Shown: positions 48,071 through 56,385 of the stretch, piece after piece
Layout: each line of letters starts with the position of its first letter
Numbering within the stretch: the stretch's first letter is position 1
NCBI GenBank assembly: GCA_025499705.1
Contig: JAFMVE010000004.1
Coordinates: 62,001-126,000, forward strand
From: Carboxylicivirga caseinilyticus
GTDB lineage: Bacteria; Bacteroidota; Bacteroidia; Bacteroidales; Marinilabiliaceae
Direction: 5' to 3'
DNA length: 64,000 bases
Translations under genes and position numbers: made by a program
The notes under the pieces: generated by a model
What the model saw: the letters and a program-made list of their open reading frames with translations, nothing else
What the model was told of the DNA's origin: nothing
Database searches by the model: none

Positions 48071-48081
48071 CTATTTTGTGA

Positions 48082-48657
48082 ATGAGCAATAATAAAGACA
48101 TAGAGCTTATAAAGAGTATTAAAAAGGGAGATGTTGCAGCCTTTTCGCAGATCATTGATATGTATCAGCATATGGCATTTACATTAGCCAAAGGAATTGT
48201 CAAAAATCTGCAGGAAGCAGAAGAAGTAACCCAGGATGCATTTGTAAAAGCTTATAAATCGCTGGACAGCTTCAAGGGAGATGCTTCTTTTTCAACCTGG
48301 CTCTATCGTATTGTTTATAATACTGCCATTTCTAAGTTACGAAGCCGAAAGCCTTCAACCGAGGACCTTGAAAGCAAGGAAACTATTCAGTACGAAGCCA
48401 ACTATGCTGAAAACAATATGCACAGGTTGGAGTTACAGGAAAGGAAGAAGGTACTTAAAAAGGCATTGAGTAATTTAAAGGAAGACGATGCATTTATTCT
48501 GATTTTATACTATTATAAAGAGCAAAGCATTGAAGAGATTAGTAAAACAACCGGTCTTTCAGTTTCAAATATAAAAGTGAAACTGCACCGCGGAAGAAAG
48601 CAAATGCAAACAGAATTAAATGCAATTTTAAAAGGAGAGTTGAACTCGATTTTATAA
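48082..48657 (+). CDS. ECF-family RNA polymerase sigma factor
   Basis: Group 4 (ECF) sigma factor of 191 residues. Region 2 is visible as AFTLAKGIVKNLQEAEEVTQ, DAFVKAYKSLDSFKG and STWLYRIVYNTAISKLRSRK (about 28-90). Region 4 is LKEDDAFILILYYYKEQSIE followed by TGLSVSNIKVKLHRGRKQM (about 130-185), the DNA-binding helix-turn-helix. Length and layout are normal. Ten bases downstream is a membrane protein that is probably its anti-sigma factor. The matching promoters upstream of this gene and of the divergent membrane protein gene suggest it controls both. The inducing signal is unknown. Confidence 0.93.
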   Translation: MSNNKDIELIKSIKKGDVAAFSQIIDMYQHMAFTLAKGIVKNLQEAEEVTQDAFVKAYKSLDSFKGDASFSTWLYRIVYNTAISKLRSRKPSTEDLESKETIQYEANYAENNMHRLELQERKKVLKKALSNLKEDDAFILILYYYKEQSIEEISKTTGLSVSNIKVKLHRGRKQMQTELNAILKGELNSIL

Positions 48658-48667
48658 ATTTGAGACG

Positions 48668-49084
48668 ATGAAAAAGATTAATAACGATGACGATAAACTG
48701 TTGAAGGAATTGTTCAGGGATTTCACACCTGAAGAAGCCCCTGCTTCAATCAGGCAAAATGCGATGAATCGTGTTTTACATGACTGGGTGCAGGAACCTC
48801 AGACTTATCAGCCATTAATCAATAAACAAAACAGATGGTGGATCATAACGGCAGCCATCGCCATATTAGCCATCTCATTTCTGGTCGATGCCTCTGTTAT
48901 TCAGCAGTACCTTGGTGATTTGGGATTCACCTCCAAACAATTGAATTTGGGGTCTATCAACAAAAGCTTCTCTCAGTTTTTCGCTGTATTTACAAAAATT
49001 CCCTCGCTGGTATATTTTGTTGTAGCAGGTATTGTATTCCTATTAGGATTGGATAAAATTTTAAATCGACTGGCGAACTTATAA
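48668..49084 (+). CDS. Membrane protein, probable anti-sigma partner
   Basis: Protein of 138 residues. The N-terminal 58 residues are cytoplasmic in character and helical (DDKLLKELFRDFTPEEAPAS), followed by a membrane segment (about 58-75, WWIITAAIAILAISFLV), a periplasmic loop of about 40 residues, and a second membrane segment (about 115-132, LVYFVVAGIVFLLGL). No zinc-binding anti-sigma motif is visible. Position directly after an ECF sigma gene, and the N-terminal helical domain plus membrane anchor, make an anti-sigma factor the best guess; this is inference from context. Confidence 0.65.
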   Translation: MKKINNDDDKLLKELFRDFTPEEAPASIRQNAMNRVLHDWVQEPQTYQPLINKQNRWWIITAAIAILAISFLVDASVIQQYLGDLGFTSKQLNLGSINKSFSQFFAVFTKIPSLVYFVVAGIVFLLGLDKILNRLANL

Positions 49085-49110
49085 GAAAAGCTTTTACTCT
49101 AAAATATCTT

Positions 49111-49139
49111 AAGCGAATCTAAAAACGATTCGCTTTTTT
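49111..49139 (+). terminator. Terminator after the sigma factor operon
   Basis: 9-bp stem (AAGCGAATC, loop TAAAAAC, GATTCGCTT) followed by TTTT, 26 bases after the stop codon of the probable anti-sigma gene. Confidence 0.9.
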
Positions 49140-49155
49140 ATGCACAAAAAATTAA

Positions 49156-49185
49156 TTGACACAATAAGCGCTTTCATTATTTTTG
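49156..49185 (+). promoter_or_regulatory. Bacteroidota housekeeping promoter
   Basis: TTG, 19 bases, TATTTTTG: a full match to the Bacteroidota -33/-7 consensus. The -7 box ends 4 bases before the ATG of the next gene, so transcription would start at or next to the start codon. Confidence 0.75.
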
Positions 49186-49189
49186 CAAC

Positions 49190-49759
49190 ATGCAGAACAT
49201 TGAACCATACAACAGGTGGGAAAAGATTTACAAGGCCAATGAGGATAAGAGATCACCATATTATGGGCAAATCTTTGATGAATATTTATGTCGTAACACC
49301 ATCTACGATCATTATATCCACCCAAAATGGGATGAATTCGGATCAAATACACTCTACCTGAAAATACTGTATGCCAATTATGATTCAGGGTACTGCATCA
49401 TCGAATTAATGGGCGAATGGAACGACTGCCTGTATAACGACATCATGCACCTCAAACGTAATATCATTGAACATCTGGAAGATCATGGCATTCAAAAATT
49501 TATTTTGATTGGTGAAAATGTATTAAACTTTCATTATTCCGATGACTCTTATTACGAAGATTGGTTTAATGATATTGAAGATGGATGGATTATTGCAATC
49601 AATTTCCGGGAACATGTACTGGCAGAATTCGATAAGATCAATCTAAACTATTATGTGCTGTACGGCGGTAATCTATCTGCAGTAAAATGGCGTACCCTTT
49701 CGCCTATCAAGCTTTATGAAGCAATGGATAGCTATGCCGGCAAAATCTTAAATCCTTGA
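49190..49759 (+). CDS. Conserved-looking hypothetical protein
   Basis: Soluble protein of 189 residues that I do not recognise. It is rich in Tyr, Trp, Asp and Glu, with no signal peptide or membrane segment. Segments such as FIEWNDCLYNDI-like (GEWNDCLYNDIMHLKRNIIE), FILIGENVLNFHYSDDSYYE and WIIAINFREHVLAEFDKINL alternate strand and helix, which suggests a compact alpha/beta fold. The start is supported by the consensus promoter just upstream and by lack of another early ATG. It is a single-gene unit between the sigma operon terminator and the histidine kinase gene. No function can be assigned. Confidence 0.75.
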   Translation: MQNIEPYNRWEKIYKANEDKRSPYYGQIFDEYLCRNTIYDHYIHPKWDEFGSNTLYLKILYANYDSGYCIIELMGEWNDCLYNDIMHLKRNIIEHLEDHGIQKFILIGENVLNFHYSDDSYYEDWFNDIEDGWIIAINFREHVLAEFDKINLNYYVLYGGNLSAVKWRTLSPIKLYEAMDSYAGKILNP

Positions 49760-49791
49760 GGAAAGATCCCGGTTAATTAACATCTCATTTT

Positions 49792-49820
49792 TTTGTTTTA
49801 TCTTGATACTATAAAACAAA
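49792..49820 (+). promoter_or_regulatory. Inverted repeat just upstream of the histidine kinase gene
   Basis: TTTGTTTTAT, 9-base spacer, ATAAAACAAA: a perfect 10-bp inverted repeat. It sits directly before the GTG at 49822 and 16 bases before the ATG at 49837, so it may be an operator or an RNA hairpin affecting start choice. Confidence 0.4.
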
Positions 49821-49836
49821 GGTGAAACAAGTTTAT

Positions 49837-51561
49837 ATGATTAAAAGAATACGGAACCTGAGCATCAGATTTAAAATTGCCTTATTGCTAAGTTCTTTTG
49901 CCCTTTTAATTATTTCTTTAGTATCTGTTGTTCTGGCACAACAATTTAAAAATGCACTTCAAGACCGTATCCTATTACAACTTTCATCAATCAGGCATTT
50001 AAAAACAATTCAAATTGAGCGAATTCTTAGTAGTCATGTGCAGGAAATTAACACCATGCTCTCTCACATCAACAACAGCGAATACCTGGATGCTTTGGCT
50101 GCCGACCGCTTCATTCATATCGATTCGATTATAATTAACCATGAACTGAAAGAACTTAACAATTGGAAAAATGATACCATCTTAATTGAAGACATCAGCC
50201 CACAAATAAATGATGGCAAATTGCACCTTGCCTATCACACATCTCATAACAACTTGATTTACACCTTTTATTCGACTCCTCAAGCCATACAAAATGTACT
50301 TTTTGAACGAACCGGAATGGGTGAATCAGGGGAAACATACATTGTTGGAAGTGATGGCTATTTAAGAAGTCAATCTCGATTTTGGATTGACACTCTGCCT
50401 ACACAAATTTATAGTAAGACACAAGCTTTTAACTTGTCACTAAAGGTTAGAGAAGGTACCACCAGACACACTGACTACAGAAACATTGAAGTTTTTAGCT
50501 CATTTTCGTCATTTTCTTATCACGGACTCCATTGGGTAATCCTTTCTGAAATTGATGTAAAGGAAGCCCTATTGCCTTTAAAAGACATGGAGCATCGTAT
50601 CTATATTATTTCTGCTATTATAGCCATTGGCATTTTAATATTATCCAATTTTCTGGCTTGGTACATTGTGCATCCTGTCATAAAAGTTGAAAAAGCATTA
50701 ACTAAAATTTCCAAAGGTGAGAAAACCAATATTCCCCGATATAGAAATAAAGATGAAATCGGAAGCCTTTTTTCAACTCTTGCCTTATTAATAACCAACA
50801 CCGAGCAAATTATTGATTTTGCCAACCACATAGCTAATAGTCAGTTTAATCGTACAATGGTTCTGCGAAGTAATAATGACAGATTAGTAAACAGCTTAAA
50901 TTACATGAAAGACCAGCTCATCGAAATTCAGGAACGCGAACGACAACTTCAGAATAAAAGTCAACGCTTGTTAATGGCTGGTGAAGAAGCAGAAAGAGAC
51001 CGGTTAAGCAAAGAATTACACGATAGTGTTGGTCCGTTGTTAACCAACCTTAAACTTATAATTTCGCAGAATGATGCCCCAAAGGAAGTTATTGCCCAAA
51101 GGGTTCAGAATATTATTGAAGAAGTACGAAAAATATCAGTCAATCTGATGCCCTCAGTCCTGAAGGACTTTGGATTAACAGCTGCTGTACAGAGCTTTAT
51201 CGATCAATTACCAATGTCTGATACCTGCCATATTTCTTACATTTATGATAAGGACGAGGAATCAACAATTCCATTAAATATTGCTTTAAATGCATTCCGA
51301 ATCATTCAGGAATCTGTTAATAATGCTTTGAAACATGCCAATGCAACTGAAATTAAACTATCGATTACGGAATTTACTAATCAGGTAAATATATTTATTG
51401 CCGATAACGGTACCGGCTTTGAACCAAATAAAGTTTCGTTAGGCAATGGCTTGATGAATATTAAAGAACGTGTTCAATTGTTTAATGGGCATATGGAAAT
51501 AATTTCAGGTAACGATGGTACAACCATTGAAGTTGAATTTGAAACAAAACAATTGCTATGA
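49837..51561 (+). CDS. NarX-type sensor histidine kinase
   Basis: Membrane histidine kinase of 574 residues from ATG 49837; an in-frame GTG at 49822 would add five residues. One membrane segment lies at about 12-32 (ALLLSSFALLIISLVSVVLA), then a periplasmic sensor of about 215 residues with GESGETYIVGSDGYLRSQSR, which resembles a Cache-type ligand domain. A second membrane segment (about 250-270, IISAIIAIGILILSNFLAWY) leads into HAMP. The kinase core is of the HisKA_3 class: RDRLSKELHDSVGPLLTNLK (phospho-His near 395), then an ATPase domain with RIIQESVNNALKHANATEI, IADNGTGFEP and GNGLMNIKERV. Its stop overlaps the start of the response regulator by four bases, so the two form a pair. The signal is unknown. 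Confidence 0.93.
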   Translation: MIKRIRNLSIRFKIALLLSSFALLIISLVSVVLAQQFKNALQDRILLQLSSIRHLKTIQIERILSSHVQEINTMLSHINNSEYLDALAADRFIHIDSIIINHELKELNNWKNDTILIEDISPQINDGKLHLAYHTSHNNLIYTFYSTPQAIQNVLFERTGMGESGETYIVGSDGYLRSQSRFWIDTLPTQIYSKTQAFNLSLKVREGTTRHTDYRNIEVFSSFSSFSYHGLHWVILSEIDVKEALLPLKDMEHRIYIISAIIAIGILILSNFLAWYIVHPVIKVEKALTKISKGEKTNIPRYRNKDEIGSLFSTLALLITNTEQIIDFANHIANSQFNRTMVLRSNNDRLVNSLNYMKDQLIEIQERERQLQNKSQRLLMAGEEAERDRLSKELHDSVGPLLTNLKLIISQNDAPKEVIAQRVQNIIEEVRKISVNLMPSVLKDFGLTAAVQSFIDQLPMSDTCHISYIYDKDEESTIPLNIALNAFRIIQESVNNALKHANATEIKLSITEFTNQVNIFIADNGTGFEPNKVSLGNGLMNIKERVQLFNGHMEIISGNDGTTIEVEFETKQLL

Positions 51562-52178
51562 TTAGAGTAAGCATAACCGACGACCATGATTTATTCAGAA
51601 GTGGCATTGCAATGTTACTCGAAAAAACAGATACTATTGAGGTGATTCATCAAACAGCCTCGGTAGAAGAGCTATTGGAAAAGCTGCCGGAATCAAAAGT
51701 AGATATTGCCTTACTTGACATTTCTATGAAATCTACCAATGGACTCGATGCCATCTCAATATTAAAAAAAATGCACCCAACCATTCGGAGCATAGTGCTT
51801 ACAATGCATAATGAAGGGCAATATGTTATGCAGGCAATACGCAACGGAGCCTTTGGTTACCTTTTAAAGGATTGTGATGCTGAAGAACTGGCTGAAGCAA
51901 TCTTAGAGGTGTTTAATGGTAAAAAATATTTCAACAAAGATGTTTCACATTTAATGATAGAAGCAGTTAATAAAGAAGCTAATACTCAAAAAATTTCAAA
52001 ACGCGAAAAAGAAGTATTGCAACTGGTTGCCCAAGGACTAACTACTATTGAAATTGCAGCACAATTATTTGTTAGTAAACGCACAATTGAAACACACAGA
52101 AGCAATATTTTAAAGAAACTGGAAGTACAAAATACTGCTGAATTGATTACAAAAGCAACTCAACTGGGACTCATATAA
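51558..52178 (+). CDS. LuxR/NarL-family response regulator
   Basis: Two-domain response regulator of 206 residues. The receiver domain (about 1-120) has the acidic pair in ITDDHDLF, the phospho-Asp in IALLDISMKS, Thr in IVLTMHNEGQ and Lys in YLLKDCDAEEL. The C-terminal LuxR-type helix-turn-helix (about 140-206) reads KISKREKEVLQLVAQGLTT, AAQLFVSKRTIETHRSNIL. The start codon overlaps the kinase stop (ATGA). It is the cognate regulator of that kinase. Targets are unknown; the small secreted protein gene downstream is a candidate by position only. Confidence 0.95.
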   Translation: MIRVSITDDHDLFRSGIAMLLEKTDTIEVIHQTASVEELLEKLPESKVDIALLDISMKSTNGLDAISILKKMHPTIRSIVLTMHNEGQYVMQAIRNGAFGYLLKDCDAEELAEAILEVFNGKKYFNKDVSHLMIEAVNKEANTQKISKREKEVLQLVAQGLTTIEIAAQLFVSKRTIETHRSNILKKLEVQNTAELITKATQLGLI

Positions 52179-52236
52179 AACACTCAATAACAAACCATTA
52201 TTCCAATAATTTAACATCAATTGATAGGTTATAATC

Positions 52237-52264
52237 AAAATATCCGTATTTATACGGATATTTT
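52237..52264 (+). terminator. Terminator after the two-component genes
   Basis: 12-bp perfect inverted repeat (AAAATATCCGTA, loop TTTA, TACGGATATTTT) 58 bases after the regulator stop. The T-run is short and part of the stem, so it may also be an operator. Confidence 0.6.
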
Positions 52265-52306
52265 GCCAGGTATATTCCACGAATAAAATATACCAAAAAG
52301 AAGGAA

Positions 52307-52337
52307 TTGATCAACATTAAGGATACATCTACTTTTA
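52307..52337 (+). promoter_or_regulatory. Promoter of the small secreted protein gene
   Basis: TTG, 20 bases, TACTTTTA, one base off the TAnnTTTG consensus and 30 bases upstream of the ATG at 52368. Confidence 0.55.
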
Positions 52338-52367
52338 CATCAGTATTTAATAGTAAAACAAGTAGAT

Positions 52368-52751
52368 ATGAAAAATATTTTAATTGTAGCTTTTATAAGC
52401 ATAGCATCCATTTCTTTTGCTCAAAATCAACAAAGAGTATATGGTCCTAAAGCCAAAAACGAAAAGGTTTGGATAAATAAATCAAATAAAAGTATAGTTG
52501 TTACCAACACTAATAAAAACATAACAGGTGGTGTGGCTAAAAACAACCAGACATGGGTAAAAAATGAAGACAAAACTCAGACAATAAAGATAAAAGGAAA
52601 TGAAGAAAAGATGGCATTAAAAGGTCCGAATGCAAAAAACTACAAACCTTATAACAAAAGTAAATCCATCCACTTTAACGAGACTATTAACCAAAATATG
52701 GTACAGACCAATGATACGCTTAACCAGCAAAAAGAAATATTAACTGATTAA
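52368..52751 (+). CDS. Small secreted protein of unknown function
   Basis: Protein of 127 residues with a clear signal peptide (MKNILIVAFISIASISFAQ). The mature part is polar, rich in Asn and Lys, and contains loosely repeated pieces: RVYGPKAKNEKVWINKSNKS, then GGVAKNNQTWVKNEDKTQT, then LKGPNAKNYKPYNKSKS. The GPxAKN motif occurs twice. No enzyme motif, lipobox or sorting domain is visible. It has its own promoter and a strong terminator, so it is a single-gene unit. Function unknown; the periplasm or outside is the likely location. Confidence 0.75.
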   Translation: MKNILIVAFISIASISFAQNQQRVYGPKAKNEKVWINKSNKSIVVTNTNKNITGGVAKNNQTWVKNEDKTQTIKIKGNEEKMALKGPNAKNYKPYNKSKSIHFNETINQNMVQTNDTLNQQKEILTD

Positions 52752-52754
52752 CAG

Positions 52755-52776
52755 AAAGGCCTTCGGGCCTTTTTTT
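52755..52776 (+). terminator. Terminator after the small secreted protein gene
   Basis: AAAGGCC, TTCG tetraloop, GGCCTTT and a T-run. The C(TTCG)G loop is the extra-stable form. It begins 4 bases after the stop codon. Confidence 0.93.
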
Positions 52777-52792
52777 ATTCAAATAAGCACAT

Positions 52793-52820
52793 AAAAAAAG
52801 CCTGTCTTTGGGAGACAGGC
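52793..52820 (-). terminator. Minus-strand terminator of the candidate small RNA
   Basis: Stem GCCTGTCT / AGACAGGC with a 5-base loop, followed on the minus strand by TTTTTTT. There is no T-run on the plus strand. Confidence 0.8.
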
Positions 52821-52915
52821 AAGAAACATTCTAAGAAAAAAAATTCTAACCTAAACCTCACACACATCCGAATGTTTCTATATTTGGGGACCAGGAGAGC
52901 CTTTTCTTACATTGT
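52793..52915 (-). ncRNA. Candidate small RNA on the minus strand, upstream of mutS2
   Basis: About 120 nt with no ORF. On the minus strand it has a consensus promoter (feature at 52921-52951), a perfect 10-bp pairing between 52870-52879 and 52822-52831 (AGAAACATTC with GAATGTTTCT), and a final terminator hairpin (GCCTGTCT stem, 52800-52820) with seven Ts. This set fits an independent small RNA rather than a leader, since no minus-strand gene follows for several kilobases. I do not recognise the family; no SRP, 6S or riboswitch signature is evident. Confidence 0.55.
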
Positions 52916-52920
52916 GAAAA

Positions 52921-52951
52921 CAAAATTAAGCTGTTCCCTTTCTGTTGTCAA
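52921..52951 (-). promoter_or_regulatory. Minus-strand promoter of the candidate small RNA
   Basis: On the minus strand TTG, 20 bases, TAATTTTG: a full consensus match. The predicted start is near 52915. Confidence 0.65.
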
Positions 52952-53045
52952 TACCCTTTTTAAAAAAAATACGATTTTTTTGTCTTTTTTATTCTTTACT
53001 CTTGATTGCCATTCATTCTGCTGTTAAAAGCCTGTTTAATTTTTC

Positions 53046-53053
53046 TATTTTTG
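53046..53053 (+). promoter_or_regulatory. Likely -7 element of the mutS2 promoter
   Basis: TATTTTTG matches TAnnTTTG exactly, 16 bases before the GTG start. No TTG lies at the usual distance upstream, so the match is partial. Confidence 0.4.
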
Positions 53054-53069
53054 CAGAAAAAGTAAAACA

Positions 53070-55559
53070 GTGATTTATCCTGCAAATTTCGAAGAGAAGA
53101 TTAAGTTTAATCGCATTCGCGAGCACATCAAAAATAATTGCATGAGCAACCTTGGTAAAGAGGTTGTAGATGAAATGCAATTCAGTACTAACTTTGATGA
53201 AACTCGTCTGAATCAACTTCAAACATTTGAGTTCAGAAGAATTTGCCTGGAAGAGGATAATTTTCCTCTAAGTTATTTCATTGATGTTCGTGAGCCTTTA
53301 CTTCGAATTCGTACCGAAGGAAGATTCATGGAAGAATCAGAACTGTTTGATTTACTTCGATCATTAACGACCATAAGTGATATCGTACGTTTCTTTAACA
53401 AAAAAGACGAAGAAGAGTATCCTGAACTTAAAGCCTTGGTCGCCAATGTGGCTGTTTTCCCATTTTTACAGGATAAAATTGACTTTCTATTAAATAAATT
53501 CGGGAAACTGAAAGACAATGCTTCCCCCGAATTAGCAAGAATACGAAAGGAAATTCATTCGAAGCAAAATAGTATATCGCGGAAGTTAAATGCTATACTT
53601 CGTAAAGCCAAGCAGGACGGACTGGTTGAAGCCGATGCAAATATTGCGATACGCGACGGGCGATCAGTGATACCGATTTCATCTGCCAACAAGCGTAAAC
53701 TAGGTGGTATCGTTCAGGATGAATCAGCCACAGGTAAAACATCCTTTATAGAGCCAACAGAAATTGTTGAGATCAATAATGAAGTACGAGAACTGGAATA
53801 TGCTGAACGTCGTGAAATCGTACGAATCTTAATTGATGTGGCAGATCAAATCAGGCCATACATTAATGATCTTTTGGAATCATACAAATTTATGGGAACC
53901 ATCGATTTTATAAGAGCCAAAGCACGCTTTGCCTTAAGCATTGATGCCACTTTGCCCGATTTCCATAACGATCAGAGCTTTAACTGGAGAGAAAGTAAAC
54001 ACCCATTGCTGCATCTTCAATTTAAAGAAGCTAAAAAAGAAGTTGTTCCACTCGACATCGAATTAAAAGATCCGAATCAACGATTATTATTGATCTCAGG
54101 ACCCAATGCCGGTGGAAAATCAGTTTGTCTGCAAACAGTTGGATTGCTGCAATATATGTTTCAATGCGGATGTTTGGTTCCTATGCATGAAGGATCTAAG
54201 ATCGGTTTCTTCCAGGATATCTTTATCGACATAGGCGACGAGCAATCTATTGAAAACGACCTGAGTACCTACAGCTCTCACCTCTTCAATATGAAGCATT
54301 TTTTACGTTACAGTAAAAAAGAAACACTTATTCTGATTGATGAATTTGGTACAGGAACAGAACCAATGCTGGGTGGAGCAATCGCTGAGAGCGTGCTCGA
54401 ACAAATGAATCAACAAGGTGTATATGGCGTGATAACTACACACTATACAAACCTCAAGCATATGGCATCGCAAACAGAAGGAATTGAAAACGGAGCTATG
54501 CTTTTTGATACCGGTAGAATAATGCCTTTATATAAATTGCAAATTGCTCAACCTGGATCTTCTTTCGCTTTTGAGATTGCACGAAAAATTGGTTTACCTG
54601 AAAACATACTTAACAGTGCCAAAGACAAAATTGGTCAGGAGCATGTTGATTACGATAAAAACCTGCGTGAAATAGTAAGAGACAAAAGATACTGGGAGCA
54701 AAAAAGAAATACCATTCGTATCAATGAAAAACGTCTGGCAGAGGTATTGGAAAAATACCAGCTCGAACTTCAAAACATCAAAAAAGAGCGAAAAGATGTG
54801 ATGGAGAAAGCCAGACTGGAGGCTGACCAACTTCTTTCAAATGCCAATAAGGAGATTGAAAAGACTATTCGCACCATAAAAGAATCTCAGGCCGAAAAAG
54901 AAAAAACTAAACTGGCTCGTCAAAAACTGGATGTTTTCAAAGAAAAAGCCACTGAAGAAAAAGTAACAGATGCTAAGATTGACAAGAAAATTCAACAAAT
55001 AAAAGACCGGGAAGAAAGAAAAGCCAATCGAAAAAAAGAGAAAGAAAACAAGGCAGGTGTTACACCTGAGAAACCCAAAAAAGTTATCGTAGAAACAATT
55101 GAAAAGGGAGACACTGTTAAGCTGGAAGGTCAATCGCTACCAGGCGAGGTTTTATCTATAAGTGGCAAGGAGGCTACTGTTGCCTTTGGTAATATTCAAA
55201 CCAAGGTTAAAGTAACCCGCTTAAAAAAAGTATCAGGCACAAAAAAAACCAGTGCTACTTCTTCAAACCACGTAATATCGAATGTTTCAGGTAAAGTAAG
55301 AGAGCGTAAACTAACCTTCAAACCCGATATAGATCTGCGCGGGCTCAGAGGAGACGAGGCTATTCAGATGGTTATCAACCATATTGATGAAGCAGTGATG
55401 TGTGAAGTAAATGAAGTTAAAATACTTCATGGCAAAGGCAACGGAATACTTCGCACGCTGATTCGTGAACAGTTGGCTACCATCCCATTTGTACGCAAGT
55501 TTCGTGATGCTCACATACAAGAAGGAGGCTCCGGAATTACGATTGTTCAGCTGGAATAA
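53070..55559 (+). CDS. mutS2: MutS2 family ATPase/endonuclease
   Basis: MutS2 protein of 829 residues, starting with GTG at 53070 (MIYPANFEEKIKFNRIREHI); no in-frame ATG covers the conserved N-terminus. The MutS core has Walker A GPNAGGKSVCLQTVG (near 346-360), the Walker B region TLILIDEFGTGTEP and the conserved TTHYTNLK. A long charged coiled coil follows (about 520-690, rich in Lys and Glu). The C-terminus is a Smr nuclease domain (DLRGLRGDEAIQMVINHIDE, KILHGKGNGILRTLIRE, GGSGITIVQLE). MutS2 proteins are known to act on recombination intermediates or stalled and collided ribosomes rather than in mismatch repair. It is a single gene with its own terminator. Confidence 0.95.
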   Translation: MIYPANFEEKIKFNRIREHIKNNCMSNLGKEVVDEMQFSTNFDETRLNQLQTFEFRRICLEEDNFPLSYFIDVREPLLRIRTEGRFMEESELFDLLRSLTTISDIVRFFNKKDEEEYPELKALVANVAVFPFLQDKIDFLLNKFGKLKDNASPELARIRKEIHSKQNSISRKLNAILRKAKQDGLVEADANIAIRDGRSVIPISSANKRKLGGIVQDESATGKTSFIEPTEIVEINNEVRELEYAERREIVRILIDVADQIRPYINDLLESYKFMGTIDFIRAKARFALSIDATLPDFHNDQSFNWRESKHPLLHLQFKEAKKEVVPLDIELKDPNQRLLLISGPNAGGKSVCLQTVGLLQYMFQCGCLVPMHEGSKIGFFQDIFIDIGDEQSIENDLSTYSSHLFNMKHFLRYSKKETLILIDEFGTGTEPMLGGAIAESVLEQMNQQGVYGVITTHYTNLKHMASQTEGIENGAMLFDTGRIMPLYKLQIAQPGSSFAFEIARKIGLPENILNSAKDKIGQEHVDYDKNLREIVRDKRYWEQKRNTIRINEKRLAEVLEKYQLELQNIKKERKDVMEKARLEADQLLSNANKEIEKTIRTIKESQAEKEKTKLARQKLDVFKEKATEEKVTDAKIDKKIQQIKDREERKANRKKEKENKAGVTPEKPKKVIVETIEKGDTVKLEGQSLPGEVLSISGKEATVAFGNIQTKVKVTRLKKVSGTKKTSATSSNHVISNVSGKVRERKLTFKPDIDLRGLRGDEAIQMVINHIDEAVMCEVNEVKILHGKGNGILRTLIREQLATIPFVRKFRDAHIQEGGSGITIVQLE

Positions 55560-55580
55560 AAAACTTCAAAAAAAATAGAA

Positions 55581-55618
55581 AAAAGCCTGTTTCACTATTT
55601 GGTGCTACAGGTTTTTTT
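55581..55618 (+). terminator. Terminator after mutS2
   Basis: AAAAGCCTGT, 16-base loop, ACAGGTTTTTTT: a 10-bp stem with one G-T pair and a long T-run, 22 bases after the stop codon. Confidence 0.8.
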
Positions 55619-55980
55619 TATTACTTGCTCACAGGTATTATTAATGATACATCAAGGTTTTCATTAACACTAAGAGACTAATAAACAAGAAATTTAATCC
55701 AAATTGGAGATGTAATTTTTTCAAAAGTTCGATTAAATAAAATGCGTTTAAACACTTGATTAGTATTAATGATAAATTCAATGATTTATAGTGATAATAT
55801 CCTGGAATAACCTTTACCTAATCTTGGAAGAAATTTAGTTAAATTAATATTTGACAAAAACAAGAACCTTTTTTAAAATAGTATAGTAAAAACTAATTAA
55901 TAGCTGAAAAGCGAGTATAAAAAACAGACTTTTCAATAGCAGTATTTTAAAAAGCATGTTATTAGAATAATTGTAAAGCT
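55619..55980 (+). other. AT-rich intergenic region without a visible gene
   Basis: 362 bases with no ORF of useful length and no clear inverted repeat. It must contain the promoter of the acidic protein gene, but no exact TTG/TAnnTTTG pair was found. Confidence 0.5.
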
Positions 55981-56385
55981 ATGAGCAACAAACCAAGAAT
56001 TATAAAGGATTACAAGAAGCTTGATGATGAGATCAAAGAACAAATCAAACTTACCTATCCGTATGGTTTTAGTGACAACCTAATTACGTTTTCGTATAAA
56101 GATGGCCAAATGATCAGTGCCTTACCATTCGAAACAGATGATAGTTATTTTCTGGTTAAGATGAGTATTGTTGAGGCAGAACAAATCATTGAAGACGATG
56201 ATGATTACAATGACGATGGAAATCTTAAAAACAGTGCCAAGGAAGATTATTCAGAAAAATATGCCGACGTCGACTACATGAAAGATGTTATTGACGATGA
56301 GGATGTTGATGGCGACGAAGACGACGACATGGAAGATAAATATGACGACGAGGATGATGATGACGATGATATGGAAGATGATTAA
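55981..56385 (+). CDS. Small acidic protein of unknown function
   Basis: Soluble protein of 134 residues. The N-terminal 80 residues look folded (RIIKDYKKLDDEIKEQIKLT, FSDNLITFSYKDGQMISALP, DDSYFLVKMSIVEAEQII). The last 50 are almost all Asp and Glu with scattered Met and Tyr. Similar short proteins with an acidic tail occur across Bacteroidota and have sometimes been named DNA primase only because of the tail; nothing here supports that. Such tails can mimic nucleic acid or bind metal or basic proteins, but the role is unknown. The stop codon lies inside a palindrome shared with the convergent gene. Confidence 0.75.
   Translation: MSNKPRIIKDYKKLDDEIKEQIKLTYPYGFSDNLITFSYKDGQMISALPFETDDSYFLVKMSIVEAEQIIEDDDDYNDDGNLKNSAKEDYSEKYADVDYMKDVIDDEDVDGDEDDDMEDKYDDEDDDDDDMEDD

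Noticed and set aside
55981..56385. DNA primase
   Set aside because: The name sometimes given to such acidic proteins has no support here: no primase motif is present.
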